Source: Deltaproteobacteria bacterium (lineage in GTDB: Bacteria; Myxococcota_A; UBA796; GCA-2862545). From it: 64,000 nucleotides of DNA. The stretch's first letter is position 1; every line of letters begins with the position of its first letter. A program made the position numbers and the translations under genes. The notes under the pieces are model-generated. The model was not told the origin of the DNA, did not search any database, and saw only the letters and a program-made list of their open reading frames with translations. Shown in pieces: positions 25,727-34,475 of the stretch. Location: the NCBI GenBank assembly GCA_006226595.1, contig SBGP01000035.1, positions 1 through 64,000 of the forward strand, written 5' to 3'.

Positions 25727-26635
25727 GTGCTGCACGTGCCGTTCACGGCCGACCGCCTGCTCTTGAACCTGGAGCTCACCGATCCGCTGGAGATCGTCCG
25801 CACCCTGGCGCGCGCCTTGTGCCGCGCCCCGGGCATGCCGGCGGTCCCGGGTCCCGAGGACATCGCCCTGCTCGCCGCTCGCCGCGACGAGGAGGGGGAG
25901 AGTCGCCGTTTCGGGCCGCGTGCGGTGCTGCTGCACGTGCGCCTCGACGAGATGGACGGTGCCCGCCTCGCGCTGTGCACGCTCAGCGAGCCGATTCCGT
26001 GGACCGACGGGGGCGAGGCTCGGCTGGTGGCCCTGCTTGCCGCACCGCGCGAGCGCCCGGTGCAGTCGCTGCGCTTCTTCCGCAGCCTGGGCTCGCTGCT
26101 CTCCGACCCGGCGGCCGCTGGATACATCGGCAGTGCAGACGACGCGACGGCGCTGGCCCAGTGGCTCGACGACCGCCTTGAGGAAGAGGACGGCACGCTG
26201 ACCGCGGCCGACGTGATGCGCTCGGCGACCGGCATGTACGGCGCGGACCTGTCCCTGCCGCAGCTGGCCAAGCGCATGGCCCAATACGGCCACGATGCCG
26301 CGGGCGTGACCGACGCTCATGGGCGGTTCATCGGCATGGTGACCGCCGATGCCATCTTCACCCTCGGCATGCCCGACTTCTTCAAGCAGCTCGAGAGCGT
26401 GGCCTTCCTGCCCGAGTTCGACCCCTTCGAGCGCTACTTCGCCAAGGGTCAGCAGCTGCGCGCCTCCGACGCGCTGGTGCCGAACCCCGTGGTCGTCTCG
26501 CCCGATACGCCCATCCTCGAGGTCGTGTTCGCCCTCGCCGTGAAGGGCGCACCCAAGGTCTTCGTGTGTGAAGACGGCCGCCTGGTCGGCGTGATCGACC
26601 GTATCCGCGTCATCGACCGGATCCTGGAGCTGTGA
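25727..26635 (+). CDS. EIIA(Ntr/Fru)-like domain fused to a CBS pair
   Basis: This 302-residue cytoplasmic regulator has a region (about 5-140) resembling the PTS EIIA type-2 fold. The phospho-accepting His context (usual IPHARL) appears here as LHVRL with His70. The second half (155-300) is a CBS-domain pair (ADVMRSATG; TDAHGRFIGMVTADAI; VFVCEDGRLVGVIDR) that should bind adenine nucleotides. GTG start after GAGGGGA. It overlaps the next gene, so it likely controls that transporter according to phosphorylation or energy state. Confidence 0.72.
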   Translation: MLHVPFTADRLLLNLELTDPLEIVRTLARALCRAPGMPAVPGPEDIALLAARRDEEGESRRFGPRAVLLHVRLDEMDGARLALCTLSEPIPWTDGGEARLVALLAAPRERPVQSLRFFRSLGSLLSDPAAAGYIGSADDATALAQWLDDRLEEEDGTLTAADVMRSATGMYGADLSLPQLAKRMAQYGHDAAGVTDAHGRFIGMVTADAIFTLGMPDFFKQLESVAFLPEFDPFERYFAKGQQLRASDALVPNPVVVSPDTPILEVVFALAVKGAPKVFVCEDGRLVGVIDRIRVIDRILEL

Positions 26636-27990
26636 TGATGTCCCCGCTGTTCGCCTCTGCCGCGAGCCACGTCGAGCCGAGCCAGACCGCGATGCTCGGG
26701 TCCCTCGCGGTGTTCGCGCTCGCGTACCTGGGCATCGCCACCGAGAAGGTCGACAAGACCGTCGCGGCGCTGCTCGGCGGCTGCATCGTCGTGCTCGCGC
26801 ACTGGGTGCCCTACGAGGTCGCGCTGCACGCGGTCGACCTCAACGTCATCCTCCTGCTCGTCGGCATGATGATGAGCGTGCACATCCTCGCGAGCACCGG
26901 AGTGTTCGAGTACATCGCGGTGTCGCTGGCCCGGGCGAGCGGTGGAAGCGGACTGAAGATCCTTGTGGGCTTCACCATCGCCACGGCGGTGCTCTCGGCG
27001 CTGCTCGACAACGTGACCACGGTCATCCTCGTTGCGCCGATCACCATCCTGATCTGCGAGCTGCTCGAGCTCAAGGCGACGCCGTTCCTGATCGTGGAGG
27101 CGCTGGCCAGCAACATCGGCGGCACCGCGACCCTCGTCGGCGACCCACCGAACGTGCTCATCGCGAGCAAGACCGGGCTGCACTTCAACGACTTCCTGAT
27201 CAACCTCGGACCGCCGGTCGTCGCGATGCTCGCCCTCGGCACGGTGATCGCCGCGCTGGCGCTGCGCTCCAGCATCGAGGTCCCCGAGGCCCTGCGTGCG
27301 CGCGTGCTGCGCGCTCGCCCGGAGCGCGCCATCCTGCACCCCGAGCGCCTCAAGCGGGCTGGCAGCGTGTTCGCACTGGTCCTGCTCGGTTTCCTCGTCG
27401 GTCACCCGCTGGGCCTCGAGCCGGGCGTGGTCGCGCTCGCGGGCTCGCTGGTCATGGTCCTCGTGTGCGGCATGGACATGCACAAGACGCTCGAGCGGGT
27501 GGAGTGGAACGTCGTGTTCTTCTTCACCGGTCTGTTCATGCTCATCGGCGCGCTCGAGCACAACGGCGCCATCGAGCTGCTCTCCGAGCTGATCCTCGAG
27601 TGGACCGGGGGCAAGTTCGGGCTCACCCTGATCGCCGTGCTGTGGTTCGCCGGCGTCGCCTCGTCGGTGGTCGACAACATCCCGCTCGTCATCGCGATGC
27701 TGCCGTTGCTCAAGACCATCGTCCCGGAGATCGGCGAGAACATGGGCATCCACGATGCCGAGGAGCTTCGCCGCCACGTGGAGGAGCCGCTGTACTGGGC
27801 CCTCGCGCTCGGCGCCTGTCTCGGTGGCAACGGGTCGCTGGTCGGTGCGTCCGCGAACGTCGTCATCGCCCAGATTGGCAAGCGCAACGGCCACCCGATC
27901 AAGTTCCTGCAGTTCTCCGCCGTCGGCTTCCCGACCATGCTCGGCACGCTGGGCATCGCGACCCTGTGGCTGGTGTGGCGCTACCTCTAG
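26635..27990 (+). CDS. ArsB/NhaD-family ion transporter
   Basis: This 451-residue inner-membrane protein has about 10-12 helices and the paired motifs of the ion transporter superfamily: SALLDNVTTVILVAPI, then NIGGTATLVGDPPN in the first half, and SSVVDNIPLVIAM, then LGGNGSLVGASANVV in the second. NhaD members exchange Na+ for H+, ArsB members export arsenite; the sequence does not decide. The ATG at 26635 overlaps the TGA of the EIIA-CBS gene. Confidence 0.85.
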   Translation: MMSPLFASAASHVEPSQTAMLGSLAVFALAYLGIATEKVDKTVAALLGGCIVVLAHWVPYEVALHAVDLNVILLLVGMMMSVHILASTGVFEYIAVSLARASGGSGLKILVGFTIATAVLSALLDNVTTVILVAPITILICELLELKATPFLIVEALASNIGGTATLVGDPPNVLIASKTGLHFNDFLINLGPPVVAMLALGTVIAALALRSSIEVPEALRARVLRARPERAILHPERLKRAGSVFALVLLGFLVGHPLGLEPGVVALAGSLVMVLVCGMDMHKTLERVEWNVVFFFTGLFMLIGALEHNGAIELLSELILEWTGGKFGLTLIAVLWFAGVASSVVDNIPLVIAMLPLLKTIVPEIGENMGIHDAEELRRHVEEPLYWALALGACLGGNGSLVGASANVVIAQIGKRNGHPIKFLQFSAVGFPTMLGTLGIATLWLVWRYL

Positions 27991-28051
27991 GGCCGCGCGG
28001 CTTGTTGGGCGGCCGGGCGGGGGCTATGCCCCGAGTTCCCCGGAGGATGCC

Positions 28052-28876
28052 GTGATTCGCGGACTGCGTACCGTCGTGTTTCCCGTCGACGACCTGAAGC
28101 GCGCCAAGGCGTTCTACACGGCACTGCTGGGCTACGAGCCGTACTTCGACGAGCCGTTCTACGTCGGCTTCGAGGTCGAGGGCTACGAGCTCGGGCTGTC
28201 CCCGGACCACCAGGCGAGCACCCGCGGTTCGCGCGCCTACTGGGGCGTCGAGGACGTCGAGGCGAGCATCGCGCGTGCCCTGTCTCTCGGGGCGAGCCAG
28301 CTGTCCGATGCGCGGGACGTGGGCGGCGGCATCATCATCGGTGCGGTGCGCGACCCGAGCGGCAACACGCTGGGCTTCGTGCGCAACCCGGACTTCCGCG
28401 GGGAGGTGGGCTCCGGCGTGGCCGCGGTCGGTCAGCAGCTCGAGCAGCCCATTGTCCGCACCGAGCGGGTGCACGCATCAGCTCGCGAGATCTTCGACGT
28501 GTGGACGACCAGCCAGGGCATGAGCTCGTGGCTGACCCGCGCACACATCGAGCTCCGCGTCGGCGGCCCGTTCGAGCTGTACTTCGATGCCTCGCAGCCC
28601 AAGGGCAAGCAGGGGAGCGAGGGCTGCCGTGTCCTGGCCTACCAGCCGCCGCGCCTGCTCGCGTTCACGTGGAATGCGCCGCCCCACCTCGAGACGCGGG
28701 GCCAGCGGACCTGGGTCCTGCTCGAGCTCGACGATCACGGCAGCTACACTGACGTGACGCTGACCCACACCGGGTGGCCGCGCGTGCTCTCCGGCGACTG
28801 GCCCAAGACCTACGTGTACTTCGAGGATGCGTGGACCCGGGTGCTCCAGGCCCTGGGGCGTCACTTCGGCGGATAG
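28052..28876 (+). CDS. VOC-SRPBCC fusion protein
   Basis: This 274-residue protein joins two domains. Residues 1-115 form a glyoxalase/bleomycin-resistance-like (VOC) fold (TVVFPVDDLKRAKAFYTALLG, ending DPSGNTLGFVRNPDF). Residues 130-274 form an AHSA1-type SRPBCC fold (ASAREIFDVWTTSQGMSSWL, then SYTDVTLTHTGWP). Either could bind small hydrophobic ligands; no reaction can be assigned. GTG start with GGAGG 5 bases upstream, 61 bases after the transporter gene. Confidence 0.85.
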   Translation: MIRGLRTVVFPVDDLKRAKAFYTALLGYEPYFDEPFYVGFEVEGYELGLSPDHQASTRGSRAYWGVEDVEASIARALSLGASQLSDARDVGGGIIIGAVRDPSGNTLGFVRNPDFRGEVGSGVAAVGQQLEQPIVRTERVHASAREIFDVWTTSQGMSSWLTRAHIELRVGGPFELYFDASQPKGKQGSEGCRVLAYQPPRLLAFTWNAPPHLETRGQRTWVLLELDDHGSYTDVTLTHTGWPRVLSGDWPKTYVYFEDAWTRVLQALGRHFGG

Positions 28877-29037
28877 GTCGCGGACAGCGCGACCCAGAGA
28901 CACAGTGCGAGCATCACGGTGTGCACGACAACTCCAGGTATCTGCGTGGATTGTGTCCTCGCGTGCCGACTCGTCACACCCACGTGGATCCCACAGGGGT
29001 GCGCCGGCCGTGTCATGCTCCCGTCGCTGGAGGGTTC

Positions 29038-29634
29038 ATGCCCAAGCTGACCTACTTCAACTTCCCCGGCGGACGCGGGGAGGACTGCCGTATCGCCCTG
29101 CATATTGCCGGGGTGGACTTCGAAGACGACCGGGTGAACGGACCGGACTGGCCGGCGCGCAAGCCCGGTAGCCCGTTCGGCAACATGCCGATCTACGAGG
29201 AGGACGGACGTATCCTCGGGCAGTCCAACGCCATCCTCGGCTACCTCGGCCGCAAGCACGGGCTGCTTCCGGAGGACCCCTGGGAGCAGGCGCGTCACGT
29301 CGCCATCCTCAACCATGCCGAGGACCTGCGCTGGACCATCGGCGGCACGTTCTCGCTCGATGCGGAGGCCAAGCAGGCCGCGCGCGAGAAGCTCACGGCG
29401 GGCGCGATCCCGCAGTGGGCGGCGCGAGCGGAGGCGCAGCTCGGCGAGGGGCCGTTCCTCGCTGGGGACCAGCTGTCCGTCGCGGATCTCAAGCTGTTCG
29501 TCGTCATGAAGTGGATCATCGGCGGCGGCCTCGACCACATCCCGGCCTCCGTGTTCGACGGGTCTCCGAGGTTGCTCGCGCACTTCGAGGCGGTCAGCGG
29601 CCACCCGGGTGTCCAGAGCTGGTACGCGCGGTAG
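29038..29634 (+). CDS. Glutathione S-transferase family protein
   Basis: This 198-residue cytoplasmic enzyme has a thioredoxin-like N-terminal domain ([20 protein letters not shown], with Tyr6 in the position of the sigma/alpha-class catalytic Tyr), cis-Pro in GNMPIY and the substrate-side [11 protein letters not shown]. The C-terminal helical domain ends with [17 protein letters not shown]. It resembles sigma-class GSTs. Start after GGAGG-like sequence; it stands alone between the VOC-SRPBCC gene and fumarase. Confidence 0.88.
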   Translation: MPKLTYFNFPGGRGEDCRIALHIAGVDFEDDRVNGPDWPARKPGSPFGNMPIYEEDGRILGQSNAILGYLGRKHGLLPEDPWEQARHVAILNHAEDLRWTIGGTFSLDAEAKQAAREKLTAGAIPQWAARAEAQLGEGPFLAGDQLSVADLKLFVVMKWIIGGGLDHIPASVFDGSPRLLAHFEAVSGHPGVQSWYAR

Positions 29635-29645
29635 CAGGCCCGGCC

Positions 29646-29662
29646 GAGCGCGATAAGCGCTC
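29646..29662 (+). terminator. Hairpin between GST and fumarase genes
   Basis: GAGCGC-gataa-GCGCTC is a perfect 6-bp hairpin 12 bases after the GST stop, followed by CCTCTT. It may terminate the GST transcript or sit in the fumarase leader. Confidence 0.4.
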
Positions 29663-29684
29663 CTCTTACCCTGAGAGGACCGCG

Positions 29685-31289
29685 ATGGCCGAGTTCGTCT
29701 ACACCGACCCCTTCCCGCACGGCGAGGACACCACTCGCTACCGCTTTCTCGGCAACGAGGGCGTCCGCACCGAGATGTTCGGCGACAAGGAGTTCCTCGT
29801 CGTCGAGCCCGAGGCGCTGACCCGCCTGGCGAAGGCCGCGATGCACGACGTCGCGTTCTACCTGCGGACCGAGCACCAGGAATCGGTCGCGAAGATCCTC
29901 CAGGATCCCGAGGCGACCGACAACGACCGCTTCGTGGCGCGCACCCTGCTCAAGAACTCGGTGATCGCCGCGAACGGCGTGCTCCCCGTGTGCCAGGACA
30001 CCGGCACCGCCATCGTCATCGGGTACAAGGGCCAGAACGTGTACACCGGCGTCAACGACGCCGAGGCGCTCTCCCGCGGCATCTGGCGTACCTACCAGGA
30101 CGACAACCTGCGCTACAGCCAGGTCGTGCCGCTGACGATGTACGAAGAGAAGAACTCGGGGAACAACCTGCCCGCGCAGATCGACCTCTACGCGAAGCCG
30201 GGCGCCAAGTACGAGTTCTTGTTCCTCGCCAAGGGCGGCGGCTCGGCGAACAAGACCTACCTGTTCCAGAAGACCAAGGCGCTGCTCAACCCCGACAGCC
30301 TCGTCGACTTCCTCGTCGAGAAGATGAAGACGCTCGGCACCGCGGCCTGTCCGCCGTACCACGTGGCCTTCGTCGTCGGCGGCACCTCGGCCGAGACGAA
30401 CCTGAAGATGGTGAAGATGGCGAGCGCCAAGGCGCTGGACGACCTGCCGCGCGAGGGCAACATGGGCGGTCAGGCCTTCCGCGACGTGGAACTCGAGAAG
30501 CTGCTCCTCGAGAAGGCCTGGAAGACCGGCATCGGCGCCCAGTTCGGCGGCAAGTACTTCGCCCACGACGTGCGCGTCATCCGCCTGCCGCGTCACGGCG
30601 CGAGCTGTCCGGTCGGCATGGGCGTGTCCTGCTCGGCGGACCGCAACATCAAGGCTCGCATCGACAAGGACGGTCTGTGGCTCGAGCAGCTCGAGACCAA
30701 CCCGGAGCGCCTGCTGCTCGAGGCGGACAACGCCGAGGACCAGAGCGTCCGCATCGACCTGAACCAGCCGATGGATGCGATTCGCGCCGAACTGTCCAAG
30801 CACCCGGTGAAGACCCGTGTGCTGCTCAACGGCACGATCATCGTCGGCCGCGACATCGTGCACGCGAAGCTCAAGGAGCGTCTCGACAACGGCGAGGGGC
30901 TGCCCGACTACGTGAAGAACCACCCGATCTACTACGCGGGCCCCGCCAAGAAGCCCGAGGGCATGCCGTCGGGAAGCTTCGGGCCGACCACCGCGCAGCG
31001 CATGGACTCCTACGTGGACCTGCTGCAGAGCCATGGTGGCTCGCTGGTCATGCTCGCGAAGGGCAACCGCGGCCAGGAGGTCGTGGACGCGTGCGAGAAG
31101 CACGGCGGCTTCTACCTCGGCTCTATCGGCGGCCCGGCGGCGGTGCTCGCGAGCGAGAGCATCAAGAAGGTCGAGGTGCTCGACTACCCCGAACTCGGCA
31201 TGGAAGCGGTGTGGAAGATCGAGGTCGAGGACTTCCCGGCGTTCATCCTCATCGATGACAAGGGCAACGACTTCTTCCAGCAGCTGTAG
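29685..31289 (+). CDS. fumA: Fumarate hydratase class I
   Basis: This 534-residue [4Fe-4S] enzyme hydrates fumarate to L-malate in the citric acid cycle. Cluster ligands are visible at Cys103 ([10 protein letters not shown]), Cys222 (TAACPPYH) and Cys308 (GASCPVGMG). The alpha region ends about residue 345 and the C-terminal swivel domain ([22 protein letters not shown]) is present, so it is the single-chain form. ATG preceded by GAGAGGA. Monocistronic by spacing. Confidence 0.96.
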   Translation: MAEFVYTDPFPHGEDTTRYRFLGNEGVRTEMFGDKEFLVVEPEALTRLAKAAMHDVAFYLRTEHQESVAKILQDPEATDNDRFVARTLLKNSVIAANGVLPVCQDTGTAIVIGYKGQNVYTGVNDAEALSRGIWRTYQDDNLRYSQVVPLTMYEEKNSGNNLPAQIDLYAKPGAKYEFLFLAKGGGSANKTYLFQKTKALLNPDSLVDFLVEKMKTLGTAACPPYHVAFVVGGTSAETNLKMVKMASAKALDDLPREGNMGGQAFRDVELEKLLLEKAWKTGIGAQFGGKYFAHDVRVIRLPRHGASCPVGMGVSCSADRNIKARIDKDGLWLEQLETNPERLLLEADNAEDQSVRIDLNQPMDAIRAELSKHPVKTRVLLNGTIIVGRDIVHAKLKERLDNGEGLPDYVKNHPIYYAGPAKKPEGMPSGSFGPTTAQRMDSYVDLLQSHGGSLVMLAKGNRGQEVVDACEKHGGFYLGSIGGPAAVLASESIKKVEVLDYPELGMEAVWKIEVEDFPAFILIDDKGNDFFQQL

Positions 31290-31370
31290 CAGCGCTGCGG
31301 AACAAGGCAGTCCGAACCGTCTAGCGGCTGTTGGGCGCATTCGGCCGGTCGCTTGCCGTCAACGCTGGTC

Positions 31371-31388
31371 TGTCGTCGAGCGACGACA
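31371..31388. promoter_or_regulatory. Inverted repeat, candidate operator
   Basis: TGTCGTCG-ag-CGACGACA is a perfect 8-bp inverted repeat in the 300-bp region between fumarase and the FBA-like lipoprotein. Confidence 0.45.
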
Positions 31389-31412
31389 GGCGTCGGCGAT
31401 CGGTGACTCCCC

Positions 31413-31433
31413 CCGCACGCGGGCCGCGTGCGG
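31413..31433. terminator. Strong GC hairpin
   Basis: CCGCACGCG-ggc-CGCGTGCGG is a perfect 9-bp stem with a 3-base loop, without a T run. It may be a transcription barrier or leader structure. A shorter repeat CACGT-atgg-ACGTG follows at 31476-31489. Nothing else is seen in 31290-31589. Confidence 0.45.
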
Positions 31434-31589
31434 ATCGGGCTGCTCTGGGCGGTCCCGGGTGTCGCCTGGCGTTGTCACGTATGGACGTGCGTCCCGAGAC
31501 GGAAGGGGAGCGACTATCGATGAACAGCGGGTCCAACGGTGTTTCGCGTCCTGGTACGTGACTTGCGAACCCGGCGGGTGGAGGTCTCC

Positions 31590-32276
31590 ATGCCATTCAC
31601 TCGCCGCTGTTTTGCCCTTCTCGCTGTTCTCGCTGGCTGTGAGCAGCCGGTTCTCTCCGAGGAGCTCGAGGACACCGCCTTCGTTCCCTTCGAGGAGATC
31701 GAGGACACCCCCATCGACGACACCGCCCCGCCGCCCGCTGCGGAGTACGGCATCAACCTGCTCGAGAATCCCGGACTCGAGACAGGCGATCTCACCGGGT
31801 GGGACGTCACCCAGCGCGGAGGAGACGGCCTCCAGGTGATGCAGGCGCAGCTCGCCCACACCGGTGGCTTCTATCTCCGCACCTCCTACCAGTTTTCCTC
31901 GCGGAGCCAGCGCGTGGATCTGCTGGAGGCAGGGTACACGGTCGAAGAGCTCGATGCCGAACCCCTGGTCCACGCCGCTGAGTGGTTCGCCGAGCGCTGT
32001 GAGACCGGGGACCGGTACTGGTTCCGCGTGACCCTGCTCGACGCAGAAGGCAGCGTGATCGACCAGCAGACGCTGGGCGGGCGGACCACCGCCTCGACGT
32101 CTCTTTGTAGCTACGCCGACGACGAGTGGTTCGAGCTGACGATGTCGTTCTCGGACTACGGACCGGGACTCCGGGCGGTTCTCTTCGAGGACGGAGGCCA
32201 GGACTCCGAGTGGTGGGCCGGGTACTTCGGCATCCAGATGGATGACGCCTGGCTGTCCCTGTCGCCGCCGCAGTAG
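31590..32276 (+). CDS. Lipoprotein with F-box-associated (FBA)-like domain
   Basis: This 228-residue lipoprotein has lipobox LAGC (C17), an acidic linker (18-52), then one domain (56-225) that follows the FBA fold of FBXO2/NCCRP1 step by step: NLLENPGLE..DLTGW with RGGDG, the VDLLEAGYTVEELDAEP stretch, EWFAERC, ELTMSFSDYGPGLR and FEDGGQDSEWWAGYFG. Trp209 falls where FBXO2 has its glycan-contacting Trp; the neighbouring Tyr and Lys are Trp208 and Ala210. It may bind glycans or proteins at the cell surface. Start at 31590 after GGAGG. Confidence 0.8.
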   Translation: MPFTRRCFALLAVLAGCEQPVLSEELEDTAFVPFEEIEDTPIDDTAPPPAAEYGINLLENPGLETGDLTGWDVTQRGGDGLQVMQAQLAHTGGFYLRTSYQFSSRSQRVDLLEAGYTVEELDAEPLVHAAEWFAERCETGDRYWFRVTLLDAEGSVIDQQTLGGRTTASTSLCSYADDEWFELTMSFSDYGPGLRAVLFEDGGQDSEWWAGYFGIQMDDAWLSLSPPQ

Positions 32277-32447
32277 GTGCGGATCGCCAGAGGCTCACGA
32301 AGGGACTCGGCCGACACCCGCGCCCTACGCCTTGGCGCTCGACCCCGGCCCAGGCGGACCGCGGGTTCGGAAATCGTTGGTCCGTCCGCATGAGATTGTA
32401 CTAAGGTCCTCGCTCCCGTGTGAACCGACTACTACCCGGAGACTCGA

Positions 32448-34328
32448 GTGCCCCGCATCGGCCAGCTTGCCCCACTCGCCCTCCTCTTCGCCTGCCAGGA
32501 CTACGGCCTCGGCGTCACCGCCGACGACCTAGGTGTTCCGCTCGAGTGCGACCTCGGCACCATCTACCCCGAAGACGCGCCCATCGTGGAGACCTGCCCT
32601 CAACACGAAGGCAGCTTCGACCCAGTGGTCGAGTTCGGTCTCGGTCAAGGCCAGAGCGCGCGCTCTGTTCCAGCGGTTGGTGACATCAATGGAGATGGTC
32701 TGCCGGACATCGTGAGCAACTTCTCGAGCGGCATCCTGCCCGGTAACAAAGGCAAGCTCGTCGCCTTCTCGGGCGACGGCACCGAGCTGTGGATCAACAG
32801 CTCGGCCGATCTCGGCTACGCCTGTTCGCCCTCGATCGGCGACGTGGACGGCGATGGGCGCCCGGAGATCTTCGCGGTTCGTGCGCTCGGAGGTCAAACG
32901 CCGCTTCTGGACCTGGGAGAGTTCGCGGTCGTGCGCTTCGACCACACCGGTGCCGAGGTCTGGGAGAGCGATCCGTTCCCACCCGAGAACTTCGACTACG
33001 CCACGGGCATCGCGTTGTCGGACATGGACCACGACGGAGAGGTCGAGGTGGTCGCTGGACGCGTGATCCTGCGGGCCTCGGACGGGAGCCTGCGCGGTCA
33101 GGGCCAGTTCGGCCGCGGATCGTGGGGCGAGCTCCCCAACCCGTTCGGAGCTCCCGTGTCCGAGGGCACGCTGCCCGCCGTCGCCGACCTCGATCTCGAT
33201 GGCATCGAGGAGGTGATCGCGGGCAACACGATGTACACCCCCGACGGCGAAGTGAAGTGGCACGACGCCGCACAGGCCGACGGCATGGTGGCCGTGGCCA
33301 ACCTCGACGACGACCCCGAGGGTGAGTTCGTCGTGTCGAGCTACGACAAGATTCGCGCGGTCGACACCGACGGCTCGATTCTCTGGGGACCCGTCGGGCT
33401 GCCGAATGCCAACATCGTGTCGCCGGCAGCCGTGGCCGACGTCGATGGCGACGGATCCCCCGAGATCTTCGCTGCCGGCGGCAACGCGCTCGTCGCCTTC
33501 CGCGCGGATGGCACCGAGCTGTGGAGCGCTCAGGCTATCGACGAGTCGGGGGCCACTGGACCGAGTGTGTTCGACTTCGAGTCGGACGGGCTGCTCGACG
33601 TGGTCTACATCGACGAGCAAAACATGACCGTGTTCGATGGCATGACGGGTGCCATCAAGTTCTTCAACGAGGAACACAACTCCGACACGATGATGGACTA
33701 TCCGACCATCGCAGATGTCGATGCCGACGGGCAGGCCGAGATCATCGTGGCCCACGCGAACTTTACGCGCGCCCTCTCGGTCTACGGCGACGCCAACGCG
33801 TCCTGGGGCCCCGCGCGCCGCATCTGGAACCAGCATGCCTACTCGATCAGCAACGTCGACGATGACCTCTCCATCCCGATGCATGCCGAGCAGGGCTTCA
33901 CGACCCACAACACCTGGCACTCGGCGATCGATACGCGCAACCTGAGGGGCACCCTCAACGAGCTCGGCGTCGAGATTCTCGATGTTTGCGAGGTCGATTG
34001 CCCCGACGACGAGTTCTACGTCATCGGCCGGGTGCTCAATGAGGGCACCGAGACCATTCCTGCGGGGCTGCCCGTTTCGCTGTACGGCATTCGCGGCGGC
34101 GGCGTTCCGGTGCTCATCGGCACCATCGAGACGCGCTCCGACACGCCTGCGGGAAGCACTGGCGAGCCCTTCGCCTTCACCTTCGCGGCGAGCGAGGCCA
34201 CAAGCAGCAGTGCGTTGCGCTTGGTGGTCGACGATGACGGCAGCGGACTCGGCGTGCACTTCGAGTGCGACGAGACCGACAACGCCGACGAGGTCCAAGG
34301 GCCGTTCTGTGAGGGGATTAGCCGGTAG
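32448..34328 (+). CDS. FG-GAP/VCBS repeat lipoprotein
   Basis: This 626-residue surface lipoprotein has lipobox LLFAC (C16). At least eight FG-GAP/VCBS calcium-binding motifs occur (GDINGDGLPD, GDVDGDGRPE, SDMDHDGEVE, ADLDLDGIEE, ADVDGDGSPE, ADVDADGQAE and two weaker ones), predicting a seven- or eight-bladed propeller over residues 65-480. The C-terminal 125 residues form a beta-sandwich of the CARDB type (VIGRVLNEGTETIPAGLPV). Likely adhesion or scaffold. GTG start; 171 bases after the FBA gene with no visible terminator. Confidence 0.85.
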   Translation: MPRIGQLAPLALLFACQDYGLGVTADDLGVPLECDLGTIYPEDAPIVETCPQHEGSFDPVVEFGLGQGQSARSVPAVGDINGDGLPDIVSNFSSGILPGNKGKLVAFSGDGTELWINSSADLGYACSPSIGDVDGDGRPEIFAVRALGGQTPLLDLGEFAVVRFDHTGAEVWESDPFPPENFDYATGIALSDMDHDGEVEVVAGRVILRASDGSLRGQGQFGRGSWGELPNPFGAPVSEGTLPAVADLDLDGIEEVIAGNTMYTPDGEVKWHDAAQADGMVAVANLDDDPEGEFVVSSYDKIRAVDTDGSILWGPVGLPNANIVSPAAVADVDGDGSPEIFAAGGNALVAFRADGTELWSAQAIDESGATGPSVFDFESDGLLDVVYIDEQNMTVFDGMTGAIKFFNEEHNSDTMMDYPTIADVDADGQAEIIVAHANFTRALSVYGDANASWGPARRIWNQHAYSISNVDDDLSIPMHAEQGFTTHNTWHSAIDTRNLRGTLNELGVEILDVCEVDCPDDEFYVIGRVLNEGTETIPAGLPVSLYGIRGGGVPVLIGTIETRSDTPAGSTGEPFAFTFAASEATSSSALRLVVDDDGSGLGVHFECDETDNADEVQGPFCEGISR

Positions 34329-34385
34329 GTTCCGCTTCCATCCGAACACTGGAGGATCGGCGGGGAGCATCCGGCATGGGATCAT

Positions 34386-34407
34386 CACCCCGCGGGCCCG
34401 CAGGGTG
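34386..34407. terminator. Hairpin between convergent genes
   Basis: CACCC-c-GCG / CGC-a-GGGTG forms a nearly perfect 9-bp stem over a GGCC loop in the 147-bp gap between convergent genes, and probably serves as a bidirectional terminator. Confidence 0.5.
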
Positions 34408-34475
34408 TGAAGCCCGACGCTCGCTCTCGCGGTTGGAGACTGGCTCGCGGCTGTCCCCCAGGCTTGGGAGACGTC

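Noticed and set aside
32529-34388. 619-codon frame on the minus strand
   Set aside because: It is antisense to the FG-GAP lipoprotein, which has a lipobox and eight calcium motifs.
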